Source: Phaseolus vulgaris
Lineage: Eukaryota > Streptophyta > Magnoliopsida > Fabales > Fabaceae
Assembly (NCBI RefSeq): GCF_000499845.2
Contig: NC_023751.2
Coordinates: 29,483,475 to 29,547,474 of the forward strand
DNA length: 64,000 nt
Direction: 5' to 3'
Shown here in pieces: positions 22,128-34,052 of this stretch. Below the pieces are notes generated by a model. It made no database searches. It had not been told where the DNA came from and saw only the letters and a list, made by a program, of their open reading frames with translations. The stretch's first letter is position 1. The number at the start of each line of letters is the position of its first letter. The translations under genes and the position numbers were made by a program.

Positions 22128-23061
22128 TGTTAAAAATCTATTGGTGAAAATCTTCATGGATTGCTTGAAGGCTAATTGTAGCTTAGTTGAGTGTGTTCTG
22201 GGGTAGTTTGAATTTGTTAATTCACTCTTAGTTTGAATCCAAAGTTGGTTTAATTCAAATCTTTTTGAAAATAGTGTTTTATGAAGAAGCAGAAAAACAA
22301 CCAGTTGTTTTATCGTTTCAATCGATTGTTTCGACAAAATAATCGACTGTTTTTTTAACTGCCTTAACATAATTATGTTAAGTTTGTTAAATCTACTTTA
22401 AATGATTTGAAACTGATTTGGCTTTTATAATAAATGTTTTCAACTGCTAATTGGAGTATAAATGTTATGTTATAAGCTCATAGCAGATAACTTACAAGAT
22501 CAGTTTTTGAAATCAAGTTTTCTCCAAGATTGCTTAAGGCTTTGGATATTTTCTCTAAGAGTGAAGTAGGACTTGATTTGTACTTTGATTTGATTTGTAC
22601 CAAGTGTGATCAATCCTATTTCTTCTTGATTTGTAATTCTGTAAATTACTGGTGTTCACAGAGTCAGAGGCGTTCTGATTTGTGGTGTGTTTGTGGTGGG
22701 GATCAAGATCACTTCTTTGGTGGTTGTGTGTTTGTAATATGTGATTGATTGTATAGTGGATACTCAGTGCTTTCTGGGAACTGGATGTAGCTCTTGGGAT
22801 AAGAGCGAACCAGTATAAATTTGTTTGTGTGTTTATCTCTTTTCCCGAACTCTTTAATATCTGTTTTAAGTTGTTTTTATCACCGGTTGAATCGCAAAAA
22901 CAACCGGTTGATTTTCTGGAAATCAACTTAATCAGTTTTGTTCTTTGGCTTCCTTTATTTCTTTCTCTGTGATTCATCATTGGATTTCATTATACCTTCA
23001 AAGTTTGCAAAAATCGTTTATAAATTCACCCCCCTCTTGTATAAGACCATAAATTCTAACA
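22128..23061 (+). repeat. Sirevirus-family LTR, plus orientation
   Basis: About 934 bp ending CTAACA. Its inverse matches 31162-32196, including the GAGGGGGTGAATT block and the region coding CACACAAACAAATTTATAC. It holds a quasi-palindrome triplet (starts 22298, 22319, 22340) and a pair (22880, 22901), all 21 bp apart. The left boundary at TGTTAAAAATC is tentative, and flanking pentamers do not match. Confidence 0.6.
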
Positions 23062-23084
23062 ATAAAAAATATAACCTTATCAAG

Positions 23085-23752
23085 ATCTAACTCAGACTTT
23101 AAAAATTCCCACAAGGTCTTCTAGCAAAAGAGTGTCTAAGTTCTTGAGCATTTGCAATGTCGTTGCCTACAATCCTTATTGTGTAGGTAAGTTATGCAAA
23201 ATCTTATCCATATGATCATATCATAGTGCTTACCTAGTTAATGAAGTTCATTTAATGTGATTTGAAATTTATTAAGCATATTTTGTATGTTTTCATTTTT
23301 TCTATATTGAATAACTAGTATTTTCTAGTGAATATCTTAAGTTTGTTTCTTTTTACCACAATACAACTTCTTTACACTACCACTAGAGTGTCCCACATTT
23401 TTGTCACTTTGAAGCATGGACCTTGGTACAATCTTCCTCAAATAAGGTGCATATAAGTGCATTTCTGGCCTTTGAGTTGAGAAAACATTTTTGCTTTTAA
23501 TCATTAGTCAACATGGTCTTTTGAAAGGCATATTTGTTGCTATACAGGGGAATGTAGTCGTTGTTATCTACTATGTCCAATCACATGATTCAAATAACAT
23601 TTATCATTCTTAGCTTCTAGTAGTCGAACTTGACTCCTTTGAATAAGAGAGACTTGACGCCATTTTGTCTTTCGTGTTCCATGTTTTATATGATATTTTC
23701 CTCTAGTTTGCAACAGACTAACTTTGAGAGGTTAACTTCGATACCAACTGGA
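23085..23752 (-). pseudogene. Degenerate copia gag (UBN2) remnant with PBS
   Basis: On the minus strand a TGGTATCGAAG primer-site-like word (near 23738-23750) is followed by eroded UBN2 gag phrases, such as KMWDTL-like near 23395 and a degraded LHNLP/QATTL-LEDLVGIL-like region near 23110-23220. Many stops. No pol part was seen. Confidence 0.5.
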
Positions 23753-25100
23753 ATGATAAGTTAATTTGAGAAGATGGTTGAAGAAATTTATTAAAACTCT
23801 TACAAAGCCTTTTGAAAATCTGAAGTGCTAAGGTACAAATTATTCATTCATGATTAGATGCAAGTTTACATGTGAGTATATTGTCTAAAGTTAGCCTTCA
23901 TTGTGATAAAAAAAAATACAAAATTTTGATTATTTAAAGAAGTTGATTTTTGTGAACATAACATAAAAATCCATAAAGCAATAGTTAGAAAAATATCTTA
24001 GACAAAAGTCTCAAATGAAAACACTAGATGGAGTCTAACAAAAGATCTGAAAAATTCTAAAAAAATGTTAGATGTAAGCTATCAAGACCAAACATGTTCT
24101 AAGGTGAATTAGAGGAAAACTACAAGAGAAAGACACTTGTGACTTCACAAGATAATGTCAAAAACATAATATATTTAGAAGTATTTTGCATCGTATTATC
24201 TCAAAAAAGAAGCCTTATGCTCTCCAAGAAATATTCCAATAAATACACACCTTAACTTGAGTTTGTATGCTCCCTTTAATATTGTCATACTAATAAAGTA
24301 ATTATGGAGAAAATTGTTGTTCATCATAAAAAAAAAAAAAACTCAACAATAAAAATTGATAGCGTAAAGTAAAACACATTTAAAAAAAAATTGACAAGAA
24401 AAATAGACAAAAACAATTTACTACAATAGTTCTTTTTACAATACCTATAAATAGAAGCAACAAAATTCCTCTTTTATGATATATTTGAATGCTTCACCGA
24501 CTTACCCTACTCCTCTAACTAAATTACACGACTTCTTCTTCTAGCTAAATCTCCAATACAATAGCTTTTACTACCATAAATATAGTAGAGAAAGAAAAAA
24601 ATATATTGTTGTTATAAGCAAAGAAAATTCCTGTTGTCTTAAACAGAAAAAAGAAAAAAAAAATATCAAATCTACTATTTACTATAAGGCAATTCTCATG
24701 ATGAAAACCTGATTTTAAATTTATCAACTTAACATGTAGAATTAACTGTGTATGACTAAAGTAATAAAATTACAAAGAGAGAATAAAAACATAGTTTTTT
24801 TTCATAATAGAGAAAAATTACAATAAAAAGGCTAAAATATGTATAAGTGTCGTATGCAAAACAAAGACAACTAGAATTAAAGATGAATATGGATGAACGT
24901 AGAGCATTATAGACTAATGATAAGACGGTGTTAAAAATGAAGAACAAGAGAATTTTTAAATTATTTTATATATATATATATATATATTATAAATATTATA
25001 AAATATAAAGTATATAAAATAAATAAAAAATTAAAAAAAAAGGGTTTGATTATTGTCCCCAGATTCCCCCACCCACAAAATTCACGTTGGCCCATAAAAG
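23753..25100. other. AT-rich intergenic DNA upstream of the ELM2/SANT gene
   Basis: No coding or element signature recognised. It includes poly-A runs and a (TA)n microsatellite (24967-24989). Confidence 0.5.
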
Positions 25101-25140
25101 GGAAAGTCAGAAAAGAAAACAGAAAATGATCCTTTGAGAG

Positions 25141-25225
25141 AATGCCACGTGTCAGATGAGGCTTGAGTAATGATAATTATGATTCGGAATCTACCCTCAA
25201 ACTCGTTCCCACACTGTCCCATATA
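25141..25225 (+). promoter_or_regulatory. Promoter of ELM2/SANT gene: G-box and TATA-like box
   Basis: A CCACGTGT G-box lies at 25145-25152 and a CATATATA box near 25220-25227. GC content rises sharply here relative to the AT-rich upstream DNA, and a long CT-rich leader follows. The G-box is a bZIP/bHLH site in plants. The transcription start itself is inferred. Confidence 0.5.
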
Positions 25226-25239
25226 TACCGCACTCGCAT

Positions 25240-26754
25240 CCCTCACACCCCAAACAAACACCAGGGGCATTTCCCATAATTCACACACAACCATACGGTG
25301 TCGTTTCTTCCTTTTATTCCTTTTCCGCACCAACCAAAAAAAAAAAAACTTAACCCTAGCTTTTTTCCCCTTTCGTCTTTAGCCGCGTTTTCCGATCTTC
25401 ATTTCTTTTCCTTCCTTCTTCGATTCCACCCCCAATTTTGCCGCCAACCCTCCAATCGACTCCGCCTTCACCCAGCTCTCCATTTTCTGCGCCCACCGGT
25501 CCCAATTTTGGCCCTGTCGATTCACGGGATCCGCTTTTAGGGTTTCCGTAGAGGAATATTCCGGATCTGTTTTTCCCAATACGGGATCTGGAAGGGGAGA
25601 TTTTCTATTCGATTTGGGTTCTGGGTCTCTGTTGCCTCGTTCGGTTTCTGCGAATTTTGTAAATTATTTTCGACGCGTGTTGGTTTGGCTTCGATCCTTC
25701 TGAAAGTCTGTCCCGGTTGTTAGATCTCGCTTCGGGTGATTCGATTCGTTTCGAATCGTAATACTTGTCCATCTTTCTCGTTGGATTTGTAAAGATCTAG
25801 GGTTAGGGTTTTTTCAAATTGGGGCTTTTGTTGTTTTGTTGAATTTCTTTCGGGAAATTTCAATTCCTTGAAAAATTAGGATTCTCCTGTTTGATTCCTT
25901 TCAATTGGAGCTCTTAATTGTCCGATTCAGCCGGCTGCATATAATTTGAAGGAGACTGATTTAAGGTATAATATATTTAATAATTATTGTTGTTATTTTT
26001 ATTATTTGTGACATTTATTGTTTGTGTTTGCGATATTATGGAAACTTCATTCAATATAAATGGGGGCAATTTTTTTTTAATGTTCTGGTTAAAGTTGTCA
26101 GTGGTACGAGTGTCTGCCTTTTCGGAGTAAATAATGTTGCAATTGCTAATGGTGTTCACTGGGCTCTGATTGTACAAGGAAATGTTGCGTTGGTTATTGG
26201 GGCCACTAGCCTTTTATTAATATATAATATAAGTTAGTTACAGTGATTTAAATGTAAGACATTGTTATTCAGGACTGGGGTTCAACATCTAGTGTTCTAT
26301 TTAGCGGCCTTACAATGTTGTTGTTGTATGATATCATCTTGCTCTTAAGTATTTGTGAAGTATACATGCATGTGTTTATAGAGAAGTGTTCTGCAATATG
26401 TTAATGTCATTTGCTTTTGCAGCCAGCTTTTATACAGGTTCTTGGTTTTTAACACAATACAACATACTGGTGAATTAAGTTTTGAATTGATTATGTAGTA
26501 TTTATCCATGATGAATTTCCATGGTTACTGAGAATTACTGAGATATGTTGAAGATGTTTAATTCAATGTTTAGAAATGGTTCTGACCTGTTTTTGTTTTC
26601 AAATATTCGATGTTATATTGCATGCATCATCCCTCATCCTAAATTGTTTGCCTCGTGATTTTTTTACCTATCTTTCTGGTTGCTGCTATAAGCATTTTAT
26701 TCCGATTAATTTCTGTTGTCTTATTCTTGGTTGAATCCTGTCCTGCAGGTAATC
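25240..26754 (+). other. 5' UTR with leader intron of ELM2/SANT gene
   Basis: A C/T-rich leader runs to about 25966, with a donor at ATTTAAG|GTATAA. The acceptor CCTGCAG at 26742-26748 is 6 nt before the ATG. The roughly 780-bp intron in the leader is AT-rich, as plant introns are. Small ORFs in this leader on either strand look incidental. Confidence 0.6.
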
Positions 26755-28769
26755 ATGGTGCAGAAGCGTTCTTTTGATGCTGAGGAAATACTTGAGGGGT
26801 CTTTCAAACACCCAAAACATGCGGGACCCAGCCATGAGCTCTTTTCATTATCAGAATCTGTCTTTCCTGATGATGACTATCATACCCACATGCCAAAACC
26901 TTCGGGTGGGTGTTTAGTTGACGGTCCCTCCAATTTTGAGCATCAACTGTATATTTGAAATTAAAAAAATAAGCATTTCCACGAGTTTCAAGCTTGTGCT
27001 TTAGTGAAACTTTAGATAATCATTGTAGCTCAACTCCATTCTATTAGTGAACCAGTTTAAAATCTATGTTTGAGCTTCAGGTTTTAGAGGTATTCAACTT
27101 TCTTGATTTTTGTATCTTTTGTCCCCTATTTTTTAGTGATTTCCTTATATTTCCTAGTAGGTTATAGTATTGTCAATATGTTTTCTTGTTTATTTTTTGG
27201 TAGTTTAAAATTTAGTATCATTCATATATGACTGCTTGAACCTGGAAATGGGAGAATTGAAGGACTGTTTGGTGTTTTATAAATATGCCTTTTAGATTTT
27301 ATTTTAGATTTCACCGAATACATTTTGATGTAGCTGAATTATAACTTGTAGAGGATGGATGTACGCAAGTTAGTAGTGAAGGTATTGAGAAGCTTGAAAG
27401 TGAAAGTTTTGGCGACCCTCCTATAGAGGCTGGGAACTCTGAAACAAGCTTTCCTGTTATTGATATTCCTGCTTCTTCATGGGCCACATGTAGCACAACT
27501 GAAGATCTCCACCTAGAACCACCTTTACATCTTTCCCTTTTTCCAGAGTATTTTAGTCCAGAGCGACCAATAAGGACCCTGACTCGCTACGAGGACATTT
27601 ATTCCATACTCCTAGAACACTCTCCTCGCAAACCTGTATCAGTTGGAGCTAATCATCAAGCTGATGTTCCAGCTTTGGATTGTTTGGGGGCCACTAATAA
27701 ATCAAATGTCTCAGCTTCAGATTCGGATACAGACTTTACTGTTGGGGACCGGGATGAAACTGAGAAAAAACTGTTGGGGACCTGTGTCATTCCTTTGCCT
27801 CAGATGGAATTATCTAGCTGTGACGATGAAGTTGGAAAGGGAAGAACTGAGTGTAACTGCGAAGATCAGGGATCCATGAGATGTGTTAGACAACATATTG
27901 CAGAAGAAAGAGATAAACTTTTAAAAACCTTTGGACCTGAGAAATTCACTGAATTGGGCTTCACTAACATGGGAGAACAAGTGGCAGAAAAATGGAGTGT
28001 TGAGGATGAACAACTATTTCATGAGGTTGTTTTCAATAATCCAGCATCTCTTGACAAGAATTTCTGGAACTATCTTTCTATTGCTTTTCCTTCACGAACC
28101 AAAAAGGAAATAGTGAGTTACTACTTTAATGTATTTATGCTTCGAAGGAGGGCAGAACAAAACAGGAATGACCTATTAAACATTGACAGTGATAATGATG
28201 AATGGCAAGGTAGTGACAGCAATGATATTGCAACTCGAGAGGAAGATGAGGACTCTGTTGCTGAGTCCCCTGTATGTCAGGATGAGTCTTGTATGGCTGA
28301 CTGCCATGATAATGATTTGCAAACCTATGATGAGTATGCTGCTGATGAAACTTGTGCAGCTAATGAAACAGTGGATTTTACTAGTCGGAACATCGATGAT
28401 GGTTCCAAATACGATCCTGTAGAGTTGCATCACTCTGGTCGTTGCCCTCTAATTCAACCCCCTGATCAACCTGTTTGGCAGGATTCGTGTGATGAAAAAG
28501 TTAAAGATGATTCATGCACATCTTCTGACACAGGAGTTGCCTCACAGCAGACTAAGGTGAATACTGAAAATGGGGATCATTGGTGTGGTAACTATAATGG
28601 AGTAAGCAATGGTTATAACCAAGGATATGTTTTGGAGCCTTGTGATGCAAAAGTGTGGGATTCTGGTTTTGTATCATGCTCTAAGAATAAGATGGACTTT
28701 TTACCAACATGCAACATGATAGAAGAGGTTTTTGGTGATGGACGAAGGCAAGACATGAGAAGAGCTTGA
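26755..28769 (+). CDS. ELM2/SANT domain nuclear protein
   Basis: Two coding exons, 26755-26905 and 27352-28769, join in phase (TCG G|AG GAT) to give 522 aa. The start is the ATG of MVQKRSFDAEEILEGSF, six bases after the leader-intron acceptor and conserved in this plant family. An ELM2-like stretch begins near residue 146 (VSVGANHQADVP). A SANT/Myb-like domain covers about 264-318 (EKWSVEDEQLFHEVVF, then FWNYLSIAFPSRTKKEIVSY and a basic LRRRAEQNR). The C-terminal third is acidic and Ser/Asp-rich with no domain I recognise. Proteins with this pairing (for example Arabidopsis At2g03470 and At1g13880, from memory) are presumed chromatin or transcription co-regulators; a partner cannot be read from sequence. 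The gene looks intact. Confidence 0.9.
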
Positions 28770-29890
28770 GCATTCAAGGATTTTTGCTAAGTGTGATGAC
28801 ACTTCGATTTTTCCTTTGTATATTTGACATAAGATTCAAAAAGTAGCCTTCATTGTAAAATAGTGTTTTGGAAGGTAATTTAATCTTTCTGAGTTTTGTC
28901 GTCTCATATTCTTCTCAAGTCCTTTTGGAATTGTAAAATTTCTTATTCCTTAATTTATGATAAGTTTCCACTTTGGGGTGGCATATAAGATTGGAGGGAG
29001 AAAATGGTTGGTGGAAAAGAAACCAATTCTGATGCAAGAGTTCTGATTTTATCATGTAATTTGGCATTATTTTATCCTTAATGAAAATTCTCTTTTTTTT
29101 TTTATCTTTTTTACTTACATTTCCATATTTCTATTTTAAACTCCAAAGTTTGTTTCTAGATCTACGAAAATTGTGAAATGTTTGTTTTTGGATTCAAATT
29201 GTAAATTTTCAGTTGCCTATTTAAGATTTTGCTCAATTTTAATCCTCTACATTGATTTTGTTAAATAGCCAGAATAAACATAAAAGGCCAATATTATATT
29301 AATGTTTGTGACTTCTATTCTCTTCAGGATCTATTAGAATTTAGGCGCAGAGTACTAATTTTATTTTCATAATTTTAATTCCTATTTATTTCATCTCATA
29401 AAGCAAAAATACATCACAGATACACAAGACAAAAGAAAACAAATACTATCTAGACTTAGACTTTGAGATGTCCAACAAATTTTGGGTTAACTAATCATAA
29501 TCATATCTATACTTAATTTTGTTGATTGTTCAATTCTTTAATTTGATTGAGTATAGCATTGATCAAGTACCCATGATTCTAAGATGCTATATAGCTCTTG
29601 ATGCCTTTAATTTATTTCCAAATTATACTCAATCACAAATTAACTTCTCAGGAAACCTCTAGGCGATGACGCGTTTCTAAAAATACTTTTTCCATAACAA
29701 CTCCAACAATTAAATCTTGATTTGTTACTATGGATAGAAGTTTTTTTCATCCATTGCCTCTAACCAAGTATGAAAAAAGAATTATCTAACTCATCTTATT
29801 AGTTTTATGTGGTATCAAAAGTTATAACATCTTCAAATTATTGGGAAGCTATTCTTGATTTATTATCCACCCAACAAAATTTACTATATC
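28770..29890. other. 3' UTR and intergenic DNA
   Basis: The first 250-300 bp probably hold the 3' UTR of the ELM2/SANT gene. The rest is AT-rich with no gene signal. Confidence 0.45.
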
Positions 29891-30440
29891 GTTTAGGTCG
29901 TGAACGGGTCATGATTCGATCACTTAAAGTATACCTCTTTGGCCCACTTAGTTAGGGACCAACAGATAGAAATCGACCAAAAATCAAGGCAGACCCAATG
30001 ACCTTGAAAGAGGTCAGCTTAAGAAGATAGCGAAAAAATTAAATGCGTCAGGAATAAAAACAAAACGACTTAAATATCTAATATAATTGAATCAATTGAA
30101 ATATATTGCTTCAAATCTCAACAAACGAAAACGATACTTTGCATATCAATACCCCAAAAATAAAGAGAATATTTTAACAACTTATTATGGTTACTAACTT
30201 CTGAAAAGGGGTCTATGAGTGTTATAAAAGGGCCTAAGACCCTAAATAAAAGGTAAGTATTATTCCATGCAATACATACCACACTAATATTTTATGTTCT
30301 TGCTGACTTCATAGTCTTATCAACAGGTGGAGTTCCTCACATTGTGATCTTCAAGTATCTCAAAGCGGCAGTTTTGAAAGGTTGACCTGGAATCCACTTC
30401 CAAGATCCGACCCAGATTTGTTGGCGAGAATATTTACCAT
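29890..30440 (+). repeat. Possible old gypsy LTR
   Basis: A TATAAAAGGGCCTAAG box-like start (30214), a following AGTATTATTCC region and the terminal phrase GATCCGACCCAGATTTG before TTGGCGAG resemble the promoter-to-PBS stretch of plant gypsy LTRs. No second copy in the window. Tentative. Confidence 0.35.
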
Positions 30441-31161
30441 CTAAGACTCTTCATTACATTAGATTGCATAAAAAAGTGGATTTTCAAATTGTTTTGGCTT
30501 GCAATAATTGAAAAAATTCTTCAACATCTCTAATATATAAATTTTTCTTTTGAACATTCCTCGTACGGTTTAACAATCTCTGTTAAAGAATGATGAAACA
30601 TCATTGTTTAAAATAACATACATCTTTCCTTTAAATAATCCTTCTTCCTCAACTTCTTTTTACATTAGAGTTTTTGCTGAACACTCATCTTCTTATGAAA
30701 CCTTATATAACACACACTTTTGGGACTAAGAATGACATGATTGTGGTAATTGTTGAATAATTTAATAACCTAATTTCTTTCCATGTTTCATTTTGAAATG
30801 ATAAACAAAGATTGACAACCTTTTCAAAAAGTTGATCATTTTGTTTCTTTTACAAAATTTATCTTGATTTTCTCCATTCACACAATTTTTCATTTTGTGT
30901 TGACCTTCACTACAATATAGTAATATAAGTATCATTTCTTTACTTGATCAAACATGCATTCCAAAACCATTATTCTTGGAAAATGAACTGTAAGACCCAA
31001 ACTTCATCCCAACATAAGGTTAAATCTTAAATTCTTCATCAACATTTAGAGAATGTAGTGGCATAAAAAGAAGTTGTTATATTAGAAGATGTAACCTCTT
31101 CAAAAGAATTTTTACCTTCTTGTGATTATTTAGCCAACAAGAATAGGAACATAGCACGAAA

Positions 31162-32196
31162 TGTTGGAATTGTAGGCCTTAAAAAAGAGGGGGTGAATTG
31201 TTTATAAACGTTTTTTCGCAAACTTTGAAGGTATATAGAAAGCCAATGAAGAATCAAAGCTAAAGGAATCAAGATATACAAGATACAAAACTGTTTAGTT
31301 GATTTCCAGAAGATCAACCGGTTGTTTATGCGATTCAATCAGTTGTTTTTATCAGTAGTTAATAAAAACAAGTTAAAACAGAAGTGAGAATCACACAAAC
31401 AAATTTATACTGATTCACTCTTACACCAAAAGCTACATCCAGTCCCTAGAAACCACTGGTATTTCACTAAGCAATCAACCACAAATTACAAATCACACGC
31501 CAAAAAAGTAATTTTGAACCCCTCAAGAACACACATTCTCTTTGGCAAACAACATACCACAGATCAGAATAGAGAATAAGTTCTATACAGAAATACAAAT
31601 CAAATAGAGAATAAGGAAAGACCACACCTGATATAGATTGAATTCAAAGATTACACAACAATCCTATTCCACTCTTAGACAAGTCAAATCAAAACTTGAT
31701 GTAAATCTTGGAGAAAACTGATTTCAAAGGTTTAATCTGATATCATAACTACCAGGAACATAAAGCAAAATATTTAAACCTCTGAAAAGGCAGTTAAAAA
31801 CATTTAAGGAAGGAGCCAAATCAGTTTTGGATCAATTAAAACAGATTTACCAAACTTAACAAATTCTGTTAAGGATTTTCAAAAAATAATCGATTGAAAT
31901 GTCGAAACAACCGATTGAATTGGCTTGACAACAAAGTCAACCAATTTCAAGCTTTATCAAAACCTGTTTCAAAAACACTAAGTGTAAAACAACCGATTGA
32001 AACGATAAAACAACTGATTGTTTTTCCACTCCTTTATAAAACACTCTTTTTCAAAAGGATTTGATTTAAACCAACTTTGGATCCTAACTAAGAGTGAATT
32101 TACAAATTCAAACTACCCAGAACCCATACACACAAGCAACAACAAACCTTCAAGCAATTCACACAAATTTGAAGACATCAAAACTCTTGTTCAACA
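31162..32196 (-). mobile_element. Solo LTR of the Sirevirus-like family
   Basis: 1035 bp, TGTTGGAATTG...GTTCAACA. The flanking pentamers CGAAA and CAAAA differ by one base, consistent with an aged target duplication. It resembles 22128-23061 (inverse) and, more distantly, the LTRs at 10943 and 15622 (shared GAGGGGGTGAATTGTTTA). Quasi-palindrome pairs start at 31315/31336, 31887/31908 and 31990/32011. No coding sequence. Confidence 0.75.
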
Positions 32197-32354
32197 CAAA
32201 ATTAGAATAACTTTTAGGCCTACAAGAGAAGAAGAAAAAACTGCATAGGTAGCTCTGGAGTAAAAATTATAACATATGTTTCTTCATGTCTAGAACTTTT
32301 ACTTTTCTTTTAGTCTTTAAAATTTATTTTTTTACATTGTACATGTACTACTAG

Positions 32355-32815
32355 AAAATCATTAAATAAAAATTAATTTAAAAAAAATTGATTACTATAT
32401 TGACTAAAATAGATACTATTTTATAAATTACAAAAATTAATTGTATTTAACTTAGTTTCTAAATTTATAAAATAGTTTTTAAAATAGTATCTGATTAGTT
32501 AATTTGTATCTAATTAACTAACAAGATTTTAGCTATCAATTTTAAAATTTAAAGTAATTGATAGCTAAAACTTTGATAGTTAATTAGATACCAATTTAAA
32601 AACTAATTTATAAATTTTATTAATAATAAAAACTACTGTAAATATTAATAATATTTTTAATTTTTAAAATAATATCTAATTTAGTTAATATAATAATTAT
32701 TTATTTTTTGTTTTTAAAATTATTTTTTATTTAATAACTTTTTTTAATGATATATATATTAATTATTTTTTATCTTTAAAATTAATTTCTATTTAATAAT
32801 TTTTTTATAATGTTT
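32355..32815. mobile_element. Foldback/MITE-like inverted repeat element
   Basis: Two 36-bp arms (32506-32541 and 32556-32591) are inverted copies with few mismatches around a 14-nt loop, and the pairing extends outward with AAATTTATAAAATAG-type sequence. More distal inverted similarity (CATTAAATAAAAATTAATTT against its inverse near 32790) suggests a non-autonomous foldback transposon. No TSD established. Confidence 0.55.
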
Positions 32816-34020
32816 AATTGAGATATATTTTATTCATCGCACTCCAAGAAATGTTATTTCTTCCATGAGACACAAACTAGTTATTATTAATTCATTTAGT
32901 AATTTGAAATTAAATAAATTAAATTAAAAATAATTATTTTTACTAGGATAAGTGAATCTCTTCTCATATATTAATATAAATTACACTTTAGATCAATGAA
33001 TTATTTTTTACATACATTAAATCTGATCGGACTTAAAAGAACACAACTTTTTTTAAAATCTGAATCAGTTCAGACCAAAATTTCCCATCATTATTATACG
33101 TGGACAAACAAATAGAGTAATCCTCTCAAATGAACATTAGAAAGAAATTGGTTTGACCATAACAAATTATTTAAACTTGTAAAATTCTATGTTATGTTAA
33201 CTTTAATGTTAATAAAAATAAATTATAAAAAATAATAATTTATTAACAATAACAAATAAGTAATAATAAATTTAATATTAATAAATAATTAAATTATCTT
33301 TAAAAACAATTTTTTATATTATTTTTCTCCATTGAACAATTTCCTTTTTTATTCTATTTCTTACCTATTTATTTTCAAACAAATGTCTTTGATGTCTATC
33401 TATCTACTTCTCAACTATCTGTCTTAAACTTAATTTCGATTTAACAAATAACTTTCATTTTTACTCTATTTCTAACCTTTTTTCCCTGTAGTCTAGAACG
33501 TCTCCAAAATCGAGTAGCAACGTCTGAATAGTCTTAATTTTCATTCAAATTAATTTGAAAATAAAGTGATTTTGTATTTTTATGTTTTTTTTTTCATAAA
33601 ATTGACTATAACATTTTCTGGAAATAATTGAGAACCAATTTGATTGTTCTCATTTCTTTGACAGAGCCTAACATGTAATTAAGTAAAATAACTATGTGGT
33701 CATTGAACATACATGTTTGTAGCAATCAGTGCTCATTTGGTAAAATCTGCAGAATCTAAACTCTGAGTACTTAAAAATGTAAGTAATGACCCACAAACAA
33801 AGGGAGAGAGAGCAATTGATTTGAAAGCAGAGCTAAATATAGTGTATAAATATAATGAAGTAGATGAACATGAGTTTTAACCTTCATCTGAAGTAAAATT
33901 TGTTTGATACTAGCATATAAGGGATACAGTTACAAACACAGTAAGGATTTAACCTAAATTGGTGGACAAACCAAGCATTTTGCTTGCATTCTTGTATAAA
34001 ACCATAATCATGATTATAGC
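32816..34020. other. AT-rich intergenic DNA
   Basis: No gene or element signal recognised. The last bases before 34053 probably hold the 3' UTR of the minus-strand DUF1068 gene. Confidence 0.5.
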
Positions 34021-34052
34021 CATAAAGAATATAAATAAGGAAACTTATGCAG

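Noticed and set aside
25298..25579. Protein-coding ORFs in the leader of the ELM2/SANT gene
   Set aside because: CT-rich 5' UTR; the frames on both strands are compositional artefacts.
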